A stretch of DNA of 64,000 nucleotides from Pseudo-nitzschia pungens (lineage: Eukaryota > Bacillariophyta > Bacillariophyceae > Bacillariales > Bacillariaceae). Each line of letters opens with the position of its first letter. Position 1 is the first letter of the stretch. This document shows, piece after piece, positions 33,603 through 46,044 of this stretch. The stretch is from positions 2,499,346 through 2,563,345 of the forward strand of contig CM074761.1 in assembly GCA_037355855.1 (NCBI GenBank), given 5' to 3'. Both the position numbers and the translations under genes were made by a program. A model generated the notes under the pieces. It was not told where the DNA came from and made no database searches. It worked only from the letters and a program-made list of their open reading frames with translations.

Positions 33603-34309
33603 TTCTCTACTCCTCAGAATCATCAAGAAGTGCAAGATCCACATTTCTTGCAAATAGCAAATGAAGATCCAAAATCAGCACTATTTTTTTCTTAGTGTCC
33701 ATTACTTGTAAAGAGAAAGATTTCTATTCATTGGCACTGACAAGGACATTGAGTTCAACATGGATATTCACTTTCAAAAAGACTACATCAGTTTCATCTA
33801 CTACTTGTTCCTGCTACGGTATCTAATACCACTATGTAAGGTTACGTCATACCGGTACAGAAGAAAAACACCGCTGTAATGCAACACCAAAAAAGAAGAT
33901 TTCCCTGTGGGATGATCATGAGTGTAAGATTCTGAGGTACGTTCGCTTTCTACGGTAGTGAATGGTGAATTCTTGGGATTACCGTATGCTAGTCGTGTGC
34001 TGTTCGGTCTCCAAGTGTTATTGAAGTAAGAATAACGAACACGGCAGTATGAAATCTTTGGAGTTGGTGAACGATACGGTAACCGGTACGAGTACGAGTA
34101 TCAGTGTCATAACATCATCATTCAACAAATTACTTTTCATACAACGGTATTTCCTGCAGAGAGTTGTTACGTTTTTGATCGGAAGACAACTCCGAAGACT
34201 TCAACCACAGTAATCTATTGCGACGACTTCCATTGCTCCAGCCGTCCCTTACAACTCTTTTCACCCATCAATCACGCTCACGCTCAACTTCTTACTGAAA
34301 ACAGAAACA

Positions 34310-34816
34310 ATGAAGTCAACATTCTCGGTCCTCGGTTTTCTTCTCCTGGTGGCCATCGGAGCCGAAGGCTTCACGACGCAATCTCCACTATCGTCGTCTG
34401 CGCTTCGACCTGCCACATCTCCCCGAAATGCCGATACTAGATTGTATTTCGACATCGGATCGATGATCCGAAACTGGGGCAAGAAAGCCACCGCTTCCCA
34501 CATTTTGATCGGACCCGTAGAGAGCAAAACTGGACGCGGGATGCTGCAAGACGATGCTATTGCCAAGCTGAAGGAACTCAAGGCAGAAATTAACGACGAT
34601 CCAGAAAAGTTTGCCGAATACGCGAAACAATACAGCTCTTGCCGGAGTTCTGCGAAAGGAGGAGATCTCGAGACCTTCGGACCGGGAATGATGGTCAAGC
34701 AATTCGATAAAGTTTGCTTCGAGGACGAGGTCGGTGTTGTTCACGGACCCATCTCCACTGCGTATGGGGAACATCTCATTCTTGTTCGGGAACGAACTGG
34801 TGATGAGGAAAAATAA
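34310..34816 (+). CDS. Plastid-targeted parvulin-type peptidyl-prolyl isomerase
   Basis: Single exon, 168 residues. A signal peptide (VLGFLLLVAIGAEG) is followed by -FTTQ at the cleavage site, the diatom plastid motif, and a Ser/Arg-rich transit stretch. The mature part is one parvulin domain: ATASHILIGP, helix with FAEYAKQYSSC, KGGDLETFGPGMMVKQFDKVCF, VGVVHGPISTAYGEHLILVRER. These match the PpiC/Pin1-type core, which catalyses cis-trans isomerisation of X-Pro bonds and helps fold imported or lumenal proteins. The domain is complete, and there is no WW domain. Organelle location is inferred from the pre-sequence. Confidence 0.9.
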   Translation: MKSTFSVLGFLLLVAIGAEGFTTQSPLSSSALRPATSPRNADTRLYFDIGSMIRNWGKKATASHILIGPVESKTGRGMLQDDAIAKLKELKAEINDDPEKFAEYAKQYSSCRSSAKGGDLETFGPGMMVKQFDKVCFEDEVGVVHGPISTAYGEHLILVRERTGDEEK

Positions 34817-37366
34817 ATGGAATTGGCAGGAATAATATATGCAAGTCATTTAGCGAAGGAAATTGATGCGTGTGTGCATACAAGTATGTGTTTCTACTTT
34901 ATTCTTTACAGCAGAACAACAGCGTTGTGAAACCAATAGCATCAGTAAGATGATCTCATTCTTTCGTTAGCATGCTTGTAAAGGTTCCCAGGATTAGAGT
35001 CTCCGCTAGGACGTAGTGAGATTGCAACGTAATGCAGCAGAGTCACTCTGATTCAAACTATTCCCTGGGTCATCAGCATGTGGCAATGTGTGATTCGCCG
35101 TACTTACGTACTCGTCACCTGCCACAATGTAATGACTGAACGAACTCGTTGTTTTGCTAGATCTAGCAAGCAACATACTGTGCCTGCACAAGATCAAGTA
35201 GCAGAAATGCTGCATCCGGACTCAACCGGAGGATCGAACTATAATGGATTCTCCCTTCTTTCTCCCTTTGCTTCAACAAACAATACGTTATGATTTGAGA
35301 ACAGGAAACTGCGAAGAACAAGGAAAACGTTCGAGAATCATGGAGCCATTCGGATTACTAGCTACCTGTTATCCTCGTTTGGCGAGCACGAGATCTTTTT
35401 AAATCGTGTTGACCTTGACTTTTTCAACGCCATGAAGAACCTGCAGGTGGAGTGAAATTAGTAAGCAGGTAGCGATCTTGATGACAATGCTGTCTTCGTT
35501 GAAACAGGTTATTACAGCAGCATTAAGAAGGCAGAACACGATGCTGTGATGGATGATGTATTTTGGTCTCTCCGTTGTGCGTTTGTGATGGAAAGCTCCC
35601 TCAAGAAGGTCAATAGCGACAGTAACTTACTACTAGTTGCAGTAAGCATTCATCCTTGCAATTGCAGATTTTTGTTACTCATCATCCACATCTAGTTTAT
35701 TTCTACTGCGATGAATACGTACCGTACTGTGACGCGACAGATTTAGCCCATCCTTTTTCATTAGATACCGCACAGATGCCGTTTAGGTTAATCAAATTTT
35801 TGTTTCTGAGAAAAAAACAGAGAACTCGACTTGAAATTATTGAATAAAAATAGTCATTACGTGTACAGAAAAGCACATTGGACTAAATCGGCGCATATGC
35901 GCCGATAGCCAAATGTTCATGTGCTAACTTCATTGAGTATTTTGCAACAACAAGATACCTCTGGAGTCTACAAAACCATATATCTATTGAGATAGAGAAG
36001 ACTAACAACTGTCTAACAAGCTATTACATGTTCCTATTGGATCAACACTTTAGAAGTTAGGATTGCGCAAACATGAACAAACGCATATCCGCCGATTTTG
36101 GAAAATGCCGCCACGAGACGATAATACGAAGTAGACGCGCCCCCTACCTGGCACAGTACCGCATTTACTTCCTCCTTTCCAAAATAACTGACCGGTGGAG
36201 GCCTTTCAAGGAATAAAATCACTTTTCAAGGGCATGATGGGCTTACTTTGAGTGACAATGGAAGGTTAAGCAATACACTTGCCCTATATTGTGTCCAATC
36301 AATACAAAGAGCCGATTGAGGAGAGATCAACACAGAAGGACTGGTTGAAAACGGTTGAAAATCGATTGATACTCAACCTTGTATGTGGTAATCTTAGGTG
36401 GTCAGTTATTTCGGAACGGAGGAAGTATTTTTTTCTACACCAACGGACGATCAATACGGTGGAGAACGAGACACTATTTTTTCGACATTGAATGCCCCCA
36501 AAATGCGAGCCACATGGAACATGCTCAATGCCGAGGAAGGGAAAACTTCCTTCGAATACTAGTACCAGGTGTAATCTTAGTTGTACGAGTAAAGGCATTT
36601 TTTAGGAACGATATTGTTTTTTTTTGACGTACAATAAGAAAGAATACGATTCGCATACCGTACCCTTTCTCACGATCCATATTGATTGAGTATGGTTAAG
36701 GTAAGATTACCCACAGCTTATCACTCAGTTGCTCTCACACCTTTTCCCGTCTTAATCGGTTTGCAATTTTCAACGGAAAAGCTATGAATACAAAAACCGA
36801 TACATATTGTGAACGGGTATGAATAAGGGAATAAACAAAAAATTATCTTTGCGCCAAAATACTGGGCAATTTATAGCTTATTTTTGCGCTACTTATCGCT
36901 CCAGTATTTTGGTCCAGAGATATACAACCGTACAGTAGGCCTTAAGGTCTTCTTATGTAATTAGAAGTAATATTTTTTGAGAATAAAAAGAATTACCGGT
37001 ATGGTGAGAAATCGTTCATTCTTCTGATTGAGATCGGACGATGCTTCCATATTTTCATGACCTGGCACACCTTTACTTATTATGAAATTCACATTTGCGG
37101 GAGTCAAAAATCTGATTAAATAGGCATTATTCTTCAAATGCACGTGCAAAGCAACCATTTTGCGACTGTATCGATCCGAGTCGACCGAAAGCAATAGTGC
37201 ACCACTATTTCACCTCAGAATTACATTCCGCCGCAACAGCACCAGGGAAACTAGTCCCAACATATTTCTCCCACATTTTTATAGCTACTGATTCGTTTGG
37301 AACTCATACATTGTCGAGAACATAGCTTTAAGTGAACTAACGCGGTGCAATTTTTTTAATCAAAAA
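34817..37366. other. 2.5-kb intergenic region, nothing recognised
   Basis: Short frames only. A small palindrome GGCGCATATGCGCC lies near 35890. One GGTAAGATTACC motif is seen near 36698. Confidence 0.5.
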
Positions 37367-39421
37367 ATGGCAGAGTGTGCGTCCACATCTGCGAGCTCAA
37401 AACTCCGATCGAAAGCCGTTTCATCCACTGAAGCGGGGAGTCAAGACAATGGCGATCGTCGCTCGACGATCGCGATCATTGGTGGAGGACCAGCTGCAAT
37501 GTTCTTCTGCCACGCTCTCGAAATCCAAAAGAAGGAATTGATTGCGAATGGTAACGACGTGAGTGGTTTCCCAATTGTCCAGTGCTTTGAACGCGCACCA
37601 GGGCCTGGTGGCGTGTGGAGATCGGATCGGAAGCACGATGCGGAGGACGGAGATCAGTGCCGAACTGTCAATGCCACGGCTGCGGACACTCCTGACTTTT
37701 GCGAGGAAAAGAAGGAAGACGGTCCGATCAAAGTAGGTCAAGGAGAAGTCCATGAAGTGAAACAAGACTTTTCAGAGAACGGTTTGAAAACAGCAGAAAG
37801 AACGCCGAACATGTATTCTGCCCTGTGGACCAACGGGACCAAAGAATCATTCGAATTTCCTGATTACACTTTTCGGGATCACTTTGGGGATGTTCGGATG
37901 CCGACATATCTCCCGAGGAAATACGTCTTGGATTACATCTTACGACGATGTACAAGGGATTGTCCCCGCTTTTTTGACAAGTACTTTTCCTTCCAAACTT
38001 CTGTGGTGAATGTAAACTACATAGAGGACAACGAAAGCGATATCAACAACAACAAGTTCCGCGTTCAAATAAGAAGAGAAAATACAGGAGTCGAAGAAAT
38101 CAAGTTCTTTGACAAGTGCATCTGGGCGGGAGGAGTGAATGGAATTCCTTATGTTCCAAAGAAATTGGTGCAAGTGTTTAGAAAGGGGGGTTTCAAGGGT
38201 CCATTAGTTCATTCAAGCGATACTACGAACTTTAAGAAGGACGTTGAAAACAAAACTGTCTTGATCGTAGGGGGTGGACTCTCAGCAGAAGATTTGGCTC
38301 TCATGGCGATTAAAGAAGGCGTATCTCATGTACATTGCACCTTTCGATCAGACGATAAGGAGATGGCAACCGTCACTCGTTGGCCATATGACAAGGTTCA
38401 TTCATATGAGGAGACGACGATAAAGAAGGTCGAAGGCAACACGGTCACTCTCGGATACGTACAATATAATGTTCGTGAATGCGAGTACGAAGATAGTGAA
38501 TGCGATGAGGAGATTACGTTGAAAAACATCGACACTGTAATCTTCTGTACCGGGTATGAACCCAATTTCAACATGTTGGACGATTCCTTGGCAGAGTTTT
38601 GCAGTCTTTGTGAGGACGATTGCGATGGTTGTAATGATTGTGGGTTCCGAGTACCGAGCGAATGGAGAATGAAGAAAAGCAAATTCCTGGAAATGGTGGC
38701 ACAGGATGTTGGACACATCAAGCCAGCAAAACGAGTGTGGAAAGAGGACTATTTCTACTCGTATAGATCTAATCTTTACCGTGGATGCGTATCGATTGAT
38801 AATCCAAACATGATGTTCTTTTTGACGGACTTCTCTGAAACGCCCTTGTTGGAAGTTGACATTGCAGCATGGATGCTGGTAAGGTATGCGACGGGACAGA
38901 AAGACCTGCCTTCTCGCGAAGAGATGAGACAAGACAACCACAGGATATCTGTTGCGTCCTTAGACATTGTTTCTATTAGATATCAAACTGATTGGAAATT
39001 CAAGAAAGCACTTGACGAAGTCATAGATTGGGATGAGCTTAGTTCTGATGAGGAGGATGCTTATGAGCTCGAAAGCTATGTTGGAGAACAAGAAATGAGG
39101 TTTCGATTGTTCGGAGAGATCATGAACGAACATAGATATCCAGTAAGTTTCCTACAAAAAGACGGCAAACGCTTTAGCAAGTACAAAGATCATATTCTGA
39201 AAATGGCAATGGGTGAAGATTCAAGAGAAACTATGCATGAAATCAAATACGACTGTTTTAGTGAAGGAGCGGAGCAAGGGCAAAATCTCTTCAAGCCCGG
39301 TTGGAAGACCTTTCGAGACGCTGCAAAGAATGATTTCTGTGTCTCATATTTTACAGGCATCAAATCATGTCCCTTACCAAAACCATGGGTCGAAATAGAC
39401 GAGGACGACAAGTTGTGGTAG
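37367..39421 (+). CDS. Flavin-containing monooxygenase-like protein
   Basis: Single exon, 684 residues, no targeting signal. Features in order: FAD-binding IAIIGGGPAAMFFCHALE (~36-53); RAPGPGGVWRSD, the GG-W segment of FMOs (~80); the FMO signature FKGPLVHSSDTTNF (~278-291); the NADPH-binding VLIVGGGLSAEDLAL (~295-309); and FCTGYEPN, the ATGY-like motif (~394). FMOs use NADPH and O2 to oxygenate soft nucleophiles such as N and S. An insert with five Cys (CSLCEDDCDGCNDC) follows the last motif and looks like a metal or disulphide cluster not usual in FMOs. The C-terminal ~150 residues have no assignment. The protein is longer than the usual ~530 residues. Confidence 0.9.
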   Translation: MAECASTSASSKLRSKAVSSTEAGSQDNGDRRSTIAIIGGGPAAMFFCHALEIQKKELIANGNDVSGFPIVQCFERAPGPGGVWRSDRKHDAEDGDQCRTVNATAADTPDFCEEKKEDGPIKVGQGEVHEVKQDFSENGLKTAERTPNMYSALWTNGTKESFEFPDYTFRDHFGDVRMPTYLPRKYVLDYILRRCTRDCPRFFDKYFSFQTSVVNVNYIEDNESDINNNKFRVQIRRENTGVEEIKFFDKCIWAGGVNGIPYVPKKLVQVFRKGGFKGPLVHSSDTTNFKKDVENKTVLIVGGGLSAEDLALMAIKEGVSHVHCTFRSDDKEMATVTRWPYDKVHSYEETTIKKVEGNTVTLGYVQYNVRECEYEDSECDEEITLKNIDTVIFCTGYEPNFNMLDDSLAEFCSLCEDDCDGCNDCGFRVPSEWRMKKSKFLEMVAQDVGHIKPAKRVWKEDYFYSYRSNLYRGCVSIDNPNMMFFLTDFSETPLLEVDIAAWMLVRYATGQKDLPSREEMRQDNHRISVASLDIVSIRYQTDWKFKKALDEVIDWDELSSDEEDAYELESYVGEQEMRFRLFGEIMNEHRYPVSFLQKDGKRFSKYKDHILKMAMGEDSRETMHEIKYDCFSEGAEQGQNLFKPGWKTFRDAAKNDFCVSYFTGIKSCPLPKPWVEIDEDDKLW

Positions 39422-40626
39422 ACCAAAAGAAAAATTATTAGAACCAGCTTACACGTACTCAACAACCACGTAATCGAGGACGTTTCTATTTTTTTTTATA
39501 CTGATCAAAGGTGAAGTTAGCACATTGTGATATTAACCTAAAAGTGAGCAGATGAACCCACTGAGCACCCACATGCCATAGACCATGTTTGAACCTATAG
39601 ATCAGTTCCATCCAGCAACATTTGAAAGCAATTGACCACTGCACGTAGTGACATAGTGACGAATTACAATTGGTTAGAACATGGTTGTTTCAACCTCTCG
39701 CCAGCTGTAACCATTGCAGAAAGAATTCCGTGATAACCCGATTGAACCTGCCTCCTGTTCAGAATACGAAGTACGAGTAATTGGTACAAGTCCCTTCACA
39801 GTTCAAACTTTTGGAGCAAGCACCAAGAATCGATCCAACTTTGATCAAATCAGAACCGAATGTGCACTCTGCAAACAATAATAATAATACCGTACGACGG
39901 AATTTCAAGCTTACCTTGAAAGTACCATTAGTAGAAAGTAACATTACAGTATACGAAGTACGTGTAGTATCCAATTTAGGCTAAATAAATACAGTATCAG
40001 TCAATTTGGAACATTAAACGAGTTCCAATTGTTTGAGGATGCTTGATTGTAGATTTTCCCCTTCACATTCAAAAACCACTTCGAGGCGTAAGAAATCCTA
40101 TTCTAATCTTATGATGAATAATACGTGTACACGGAGTCGTAAGTGTTTCGCCTTTTCCTACCTTCATGATAAGAATTAACAAACTTTCGTGCCGTAAGAT
40201 TACTACAGAATTCCTATCAGCTGTCCCCGGGTTTCAGTAGAAATTAGTAGTCGAGGACGTGGGGACAAGTTAAGTTACTGTAAGGTTCTTACCGTATCAA
40301 AATTTGTGTTGTCAAGCCTGCATTCTGCTGTCGTACCGGTACGGTAGTGATTGATTCGACGCCTTCGCAGCACTAAGCGGTGACATAGCTTCCCGAAAAG
40401 AATCTTGCTCTGCGATTTTACCTGTCGATAGTCGAGTATGTCCGTGGAGACGAGCTACGTGTAGGAAAGTACAATAAAATCTGGAAGATAACTCCATTGT
40501 GAGTTTCTTCTTCTTGTCCATTGCCATTGCCGGGGACCAGTACCAAGGGTGAAAAGCAGTGAACGCAGTGCCGCAAATCTGTACATTACGTGCTGTAGTA
40601 GATGAGAGACCAGAGAACGCACAGAC
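39422..40626. other. Intergenic region with a degraded MITE copy
   Basis: This 1.2-kb spacer contains a second copy of the hairpin element near 40203 and scattered GTACGAGTA words. No gene is visible. Confidence 0.5.
40203..40290. mobile_element. MITE-like element, copy 2 (right arm degraded)
   Basis: The left arm contains AATTCCTATCAGCTGTCCCC, identical to the arm at about 20917. The internal CAGTAGAAATTAGTAGT also resembles copy 1. On the right side only GGGGACA of the inverted arm is clear. Confidence 0.65.
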
Positions 40627-43447
40627 ATGATTCCATATGTTAATTCCTCTTTTGGCGTACGGATTTTGCTGAGGTTTCACGGAAGTGCTCTCTGGAAAAG
40701 CGCCTTGCCCGCATTGATATCCACAGCGATTTATTTATCCATTCTTTCCTCATTCGCCGTAAGCCATACCGATGTACAGCAGGTATTTCTTCACCCTTAT
40801 CCGATGCAAGCATTGGTGACCGCATTTACGTTTTTATTGGTGTTCAGAGCCAATTATAGGTGAGAGAAATAGATAGAATCATCAGCATCCACGAGAAACA
40901 ATAGAATCAAACAACAAATCATCTCACTCTACATCCGTTTCGTCGTGCTCTTTTATCTGGCACATGCATACATTGTGCTAAATCGCAAGTTATAACCGTT
41001 GGTGGGAAGCTTACACGGCTGTTTATTTGATGCATTCGAAATGGTTAGATCTTGCAACGGAAATTGCGGCATTCCACTATCAATCAAGACGGTACGATGC
41101 TTTCAAGCCACCCTCCTTTGGTGCAAATCCGGGAATCCAGAGTCTCGACAACCATACATCTACCGTTTCCTTGTTGAGCGAAAGCCAACGTTCGAACGCA
41201 GTAAAGTTTGACCGAGACGGCAACATCGTCAGAGAGTCTCCGGCTAGAGCAGGAGAAGACCTGTTGCCGGTTAGAGAAACTCGTCACAAAACGGCACCTA
41301 GTGGGCTCGTCCGTCACGCAAAAAGTCCAACGATGTCGGCTTTAATACAGCAAATGGATAGCTGCGAAGCTAAAGAAGCGGAAATGAACCGTCAGAGCTT
41401 CCCACACGAAATAATTGACGATCGAACGGATGGTTATGTCGAAGAATCAAATGAAATTTATTCCGGGCGAAGTGTTTACACTGACGAAGAAGGAGGAATC
41501 TTGCCAAGAAAAGAAAGGCGGTCGTGGTTGCGCAAGATCAGAGACAGACATTCCGATGCGAGAACGGTGCGGAAGTCAAAAAAATTAGAAGAACAAATGC
41601 GCCGATCTGATGCGATGACGACGAAGATGCTTGACGTTGTAAATCTAAATCGGTTCTCTAACAATGCAAACGCACCGCGTCGACAGGAAGCAAACAAAGA
41701 ACTACGAACGGGACGGGGTCGAAGAAGGGACGACCGCACGAAACCGCAGACAGCAACCGAACATTATTGTAAGCGAAGGTCGATAAGTGGAAAGAAGTCG
41801 GCTGCGTTGCGAGAGGGTCCACAGCTGGAATTCCGAGACAGATTCGATGCGCTGTCTGGAAAACCATACTCAATATTCACAGCTGTTTCGCGGAAGCATT
41901 TGCGGGCTGGCCACCTCGATCCCGATGCAATTCCTCCCCTTCTGTTCCTCGAAGAATGTGCGCATCTTTTGAGTTTGATGTCGGCGGTGGCTTTTTCAAC
42001 ACTTAGAAATGACTTGCCCGAAGCCGAATCACCTCTCACAGTCTTTGAGCCGGGTTTGCCTTGGCCTCAAGTAGATCCCGATAACTACAAAGGGAAAGTA
42101 CGACAGGGCTGGACTCGATCAAAATATAGTGCTTACGTCGTTTTCCAATTCCTTCTGGGTAGAAGCCGCAACGACAATGCTAGAACATTGTACAACGCCG
42201 CCAGACCATTTCGAGTCATTGGGAACGTTAGCGATGCTGAAATAGAAAAACTTCAGGAAGCACGCGGTCCGTTGGCAAAGGTCACGTTAGTGAGCATGTG
42301 GCTCTTAGAATTGATTTCGCGGGAATACCAAGCCGGGAGTACAGGAGATGTCGCTCCACCAATTATTTCGAGGATTTATCAATTTGTTTCAGAGGGGTTA
42401 GCGGGATACAACCAAGCAAGAAAAATAGCTTACATTCCCTTTCCTTTTCCCCATGCTCAAATAACAACGCTTTTTATGTTAATCGTTGACTTCTTTGTCA
42501 CGCCCTTGTTGATGGCAACGTACGTGACTAATGTACCCCTGGGTTTTTTCCTCAATTTGTTCAGTGTAATGTGCTTTACAGGGTTGCACGAGGTTGCACG
42601 GGAGATCGAAAATCCATTTCAAAATGTCCCAAATGATGTGCCACTTAACAACTACCAGGCTCAGTTCAATGAGGGCTTGATGGTCATGTTCTATGGGTAC
42701 CACCCCGACGCGTATTGGAAAAGCGGAAGTGATAGGCCCGGCCATCCTAATCAAGACAAAACCAGCTCGAAAACTGATGCTGGTGTCGCAAAGAGAGATG
42801 CGGAAAGTAAGCGGCTCAGAGCTGAAGAAAATCACCAACTTCGAGTTAGTGAATACTCCCAGGCTGACATCACTCACTCTCTACCGCAAAAACAGCCGTT
42901 TGAAAGGCACCAAGGTCTGCGGAACGATAGCATCCTTCCAAGCGAATTGGAACCGCAATTCAATGTTGCCCCGAGCACGGAGATTTCCGACGACAACGAA
43001 TTGAAAGTCAAACCACAGCGCAACGTCTTATTTCGCGTTCCAGTGAGCACGAGCGTTCATGAGGAAGGGTTGCTGATGAATACGCACGACGTGGAAGGCA
43101 CAATGAAAAGTGCCGATGATGGCGCTCTTATCAGCGGGAGGACAAAAAATAATACTTCGATGAATAACGAGAGCGCAGAGGACTTTTTGCGCAATGCATT
43201 GAGTGGGTCAATGGGATTGTCTTCGGGCTCTTTTCGAATGAGTCAACCCGGAAACGACTCATTCCGAGAGCTTCAAACCGACGGAATGAGACAGGACCGT
43301 CATTCCAAGCAGTTCCGGATTCCGAATCGAACCAAGCCATCTCCACAAGTTCTGACTCCGCAGAACAACGTCAATTTTAACGATCTCGATGGAGAGGCAA
43401 GCAACGACGGTGAAAATGATATCTTTAGGTTCTTGAGCAATAATTGA
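40627..43447 (+). CDS. Bestrophin-family anion channel with long disordered tail
   Basis: Exons 40627-40859 and 40990-43447 encode 896 residues. The 130-bp intron (GTGAGA...CAAG) is phase 2 and restores RANYSYNRWWEAYTAVYLM, the conserved bestrophin segment. An in-frame stop at 40603 upstream of the ATG fixes the start. The N-terminus (IPYVNSSFGVRILLRF) and the hydrophobic helices (ALISTAIYLSILSSF; ITTLFMLIVDFFVTPL; FFLNLFSVMCFTGLHEVAREIENPF) match the channel core. A ~230-residue charged insert separates the first and second halves. The last ~220 residues are polar and Ser-rich. Bestrophins pass chloride or bicarbonate; in algae and plants some sit in thylakoids and feed CO2 concentration. 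No plastid pre-sequence is visible, so the membrane is uncertain. Confidence 0.92.
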
Positions 43448-43642
43448 AAAAAGTCATTTCTGGAAACGCTGAATCAACATTTGTATTGATGTTTTGAATC
43501 GAGATTGCAATATTTATTCATTTTTCGCCATTTACTCGTCGTTTTAGAAATGGAACGGAAGAAAAGATTAGATTAGGTATGATACCTGATTTGTCTATCC
43601 TATTCGATTATAGAAAGCGATCCGATCTCTCTTAGTTTATCC

Positions 43643-46044
43643 TTAAAGCAATAGAGCCTTTTCGCCCAAACTCCGACGATGTCTTTCTTCTCGTTGGCGC
43701 TTTCTTTCCGACTGAATCTTGCTATTCACGCGTTGTTGCTCGCCAAGCAAATCGTCGGTAACCAAAACCAATTTTCTGTATTCGTCTAGTAATTTCGGTA
43801 AATCCGACAGCTTCACATTTTCCGGTCGTACTCCCAAAAAGGTGTACCTTTGTTGCGGCAGCTTCGGTCTTGACGGCGATTTCGCTGGCGATGACTGCGA
43901 ATCTATACCACCGAAGGAAGATAGTGTCGAGTCTCTTACTTGCTTCTCGCTATTCCTCCGAGCCCATTCGAGGTCAAGGGTTTCACCCCGAAGACGAGCG
44001 GCTCTAACTTCCCTTACAGATAAGTGGCTTGGAGCAGGAACCAATGATATTGCTGATGCACAGAAGTTGTTTTCCTCACTATTTATGTCTTGCAAGAGTT
44101 GATCGACACCCTGAGATATAAGTCCTTTCGACTTTCCTTCATGGCCTTCTCCAAGGGTACGGTTCCGTCTTGCGTTGCTTTTCGCCGCATCAGCCCGGCT
44201 TCTCTCTAGACCATGGCGCAATTCCTCTGGACTAATCGAGAGACGATTGCTTGAGCTTTGACTGCTGGTGCCATTACCGTTAATATCTAACTCCAGTTCT
44301 TGCAAAAATTGTACGGCCCCATACAAATTTGTAAACGCATACCCCGCTTCTCCTCTCAAATATTCCGGCAATGCAAAGCTTTCGATGAAATATAGGTCTC
44401 TCAATAAATTCCTCAATGGTGGCACCTTGGTTTTATTGTTTCCCGATGTCGCCGCAGCCTTTACAACGACTAAAATGACGGTCGGCAGGACGTCATCAGC
44501 GGATGGAACCGCCTTGGAGGTCTTGGACAGAGCGGCATTTACTCCTCGAAAAACATCGAGGACTCTACAGAGTTTTTCATAAGGGGAATAAAAAGCTTCC
44601 ACAGACCGTAAGGCTTTGATCGGTTCCTTCAAGAGCTTCTCTAGCTGTGTTGTTGATGTTGATGGACGAGAATTATCATTGCTGTCAGCATCGTCGTTCA
44701 AGCACGCGATTTCTAAATGAGAGGGTTGCAGAAATTGCAATTCCTCCAAACGCGCATCGAATGATTTCTGCGTCATGGAAAAAGGACTAGACGCAGAAGG
44801 TGGTGATGTGCTATTGCCGAGAGTCCTATCGAGCATCAAGTCCAAAATAGCTTTGGTTTGACCGTACAAGAACGATTCGAGAGATCGTCTATCCCAATCT
44901 GGTAAGCCTTCACCCGTGTTGCTTTTGCTGTTACTTTTTGTGGCCAGTGATTCGTAGGAAGATCTAGCATGACCGTTTACGACCGATGCCATATTCCGCA
45001 CCTGAAGATCATAGTTATCATATTTTTTGGTGCTGTACGGTGACGTAGCAAACTGTCGGACAAAATTTTTCATCCCTTGCACCGTCACGGCTGATTCGGG
45101 CAAAACCATTGCATCTATGAATTCAACATATGCCGTCCGTAATTCTTCGTACAAACTGCTCTGGTCGTCATCGACATCGCTTTTACCCCCAGAATTTTGC
45201 GTTGTGGTGCCTTTACTAGTGGTCTCTGACTCCCAATCGCCTTTGTGATCGCTGACATGAGAGGTAACCTTAATCGATGGTTCTTGCCCCTCATTCTGCT
45301 CCTCTCCTAAATAGGGTTTCGCCTTTCGAGAACATGCATGAGAGATCATTGAGGTGAGCAATGCGTTCAACAATTACTTGCAATGTTCCACTGCACCAAA
45401 AAGAATGTTCGAATCTATGTTTGAACCAAATAGTGTGTTCTCGAGTTCACTTGTTTACTCACCAATCGTTCCACACGATCCGCTACCTCGTCCAGGCTCA
45501 AAGGACTGTCTCGTAGTTCCTTGTTGGGAGCTCCACCGTTTTCATCATTATCGTTCTCGTCCTGCCCTTCATCATCGGGTCCTATTGTACTGTTGATGCC
45601 ATAGAGTTCCGACAAAACGGCGGTTGCACCTGGCAAAAATCGATTGCCACAGATCAGAGAATTTTGTAATTTGTCCAAACTGTCACGAGATGACCACAGC
45701 TGATTGATAGCGCTGCCATTGATAATCCCATTTTCAGCAGTGCCATCCACATTTGCCCCGCTATTCCCGATGATCCTTGATAGCTGCTCAGCATCGTAGG
45801 GAAGAGGAACCTCTCTTACCCATCGTTTTCGTTCCGCTCGAGCCTGCAGCAATAATTCTTCTTTTCGTTTTGCCGTCACAACGGTTCGATGCATGGGAGC
45901 GGTCGATGCGATAGAGTTGGATGAAGCAGCAACCGGTGTTACAGAAACGCCAGCGCTTGCATTAGTAGATGTGGTCGTCGAAATTGCCGTAGTCGCAGCA
46001 GATGTGGTGTCGGACGAAGACGAAATCGATACAGAAGATGTCAT
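43643..46044 (-). CDS. VPS9-domain Rab5-type exchange factor
   Basis: Exon 1 runs 46044-45463 and exon 2 runs 45322-43643. The 140-bp phase-0 intron (GTGAGT...AAAG) joins DRVERL to AKPYLGEEQNE. The product is 753 residues. The N-terminus is a long Ser/Thr stretch. A VPS9 core occupies about 390-500: YSPYEKLCRVLDVFRGVNAAL, SADDVLPTVILVVVKA, NLLRDLYFIESFALPEYL and GEAGYAFTNLYGAVQFL. In VPS9 proteins the Asp of the D-x-x-x-P-x-x element and the Tyr/Thr of the last helix drive nucleotide exchange on Rab5/Rab21, and the matching residues are present. The C-terminus has VREVRAARLRGETLDLEW and a basic coiled coil. Function: early endosome traffic. It is convergent with the bestrophin gene, only 195 bp between stops. 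Confidence 0.9.

Larger units (their letters stand above)
32109..34309. other. Intergenic region with TAG/TAC tracts
   Basis: About 2.2 kb without a plausible gene. Two long TAG/TAC tracts are present (33379-33430 and 33531-33602). A short stretch near 32610 could be translated as a Cys/Lys segment like the tail of the upstream gene, but it is too short to call. Confidence 0.5.
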
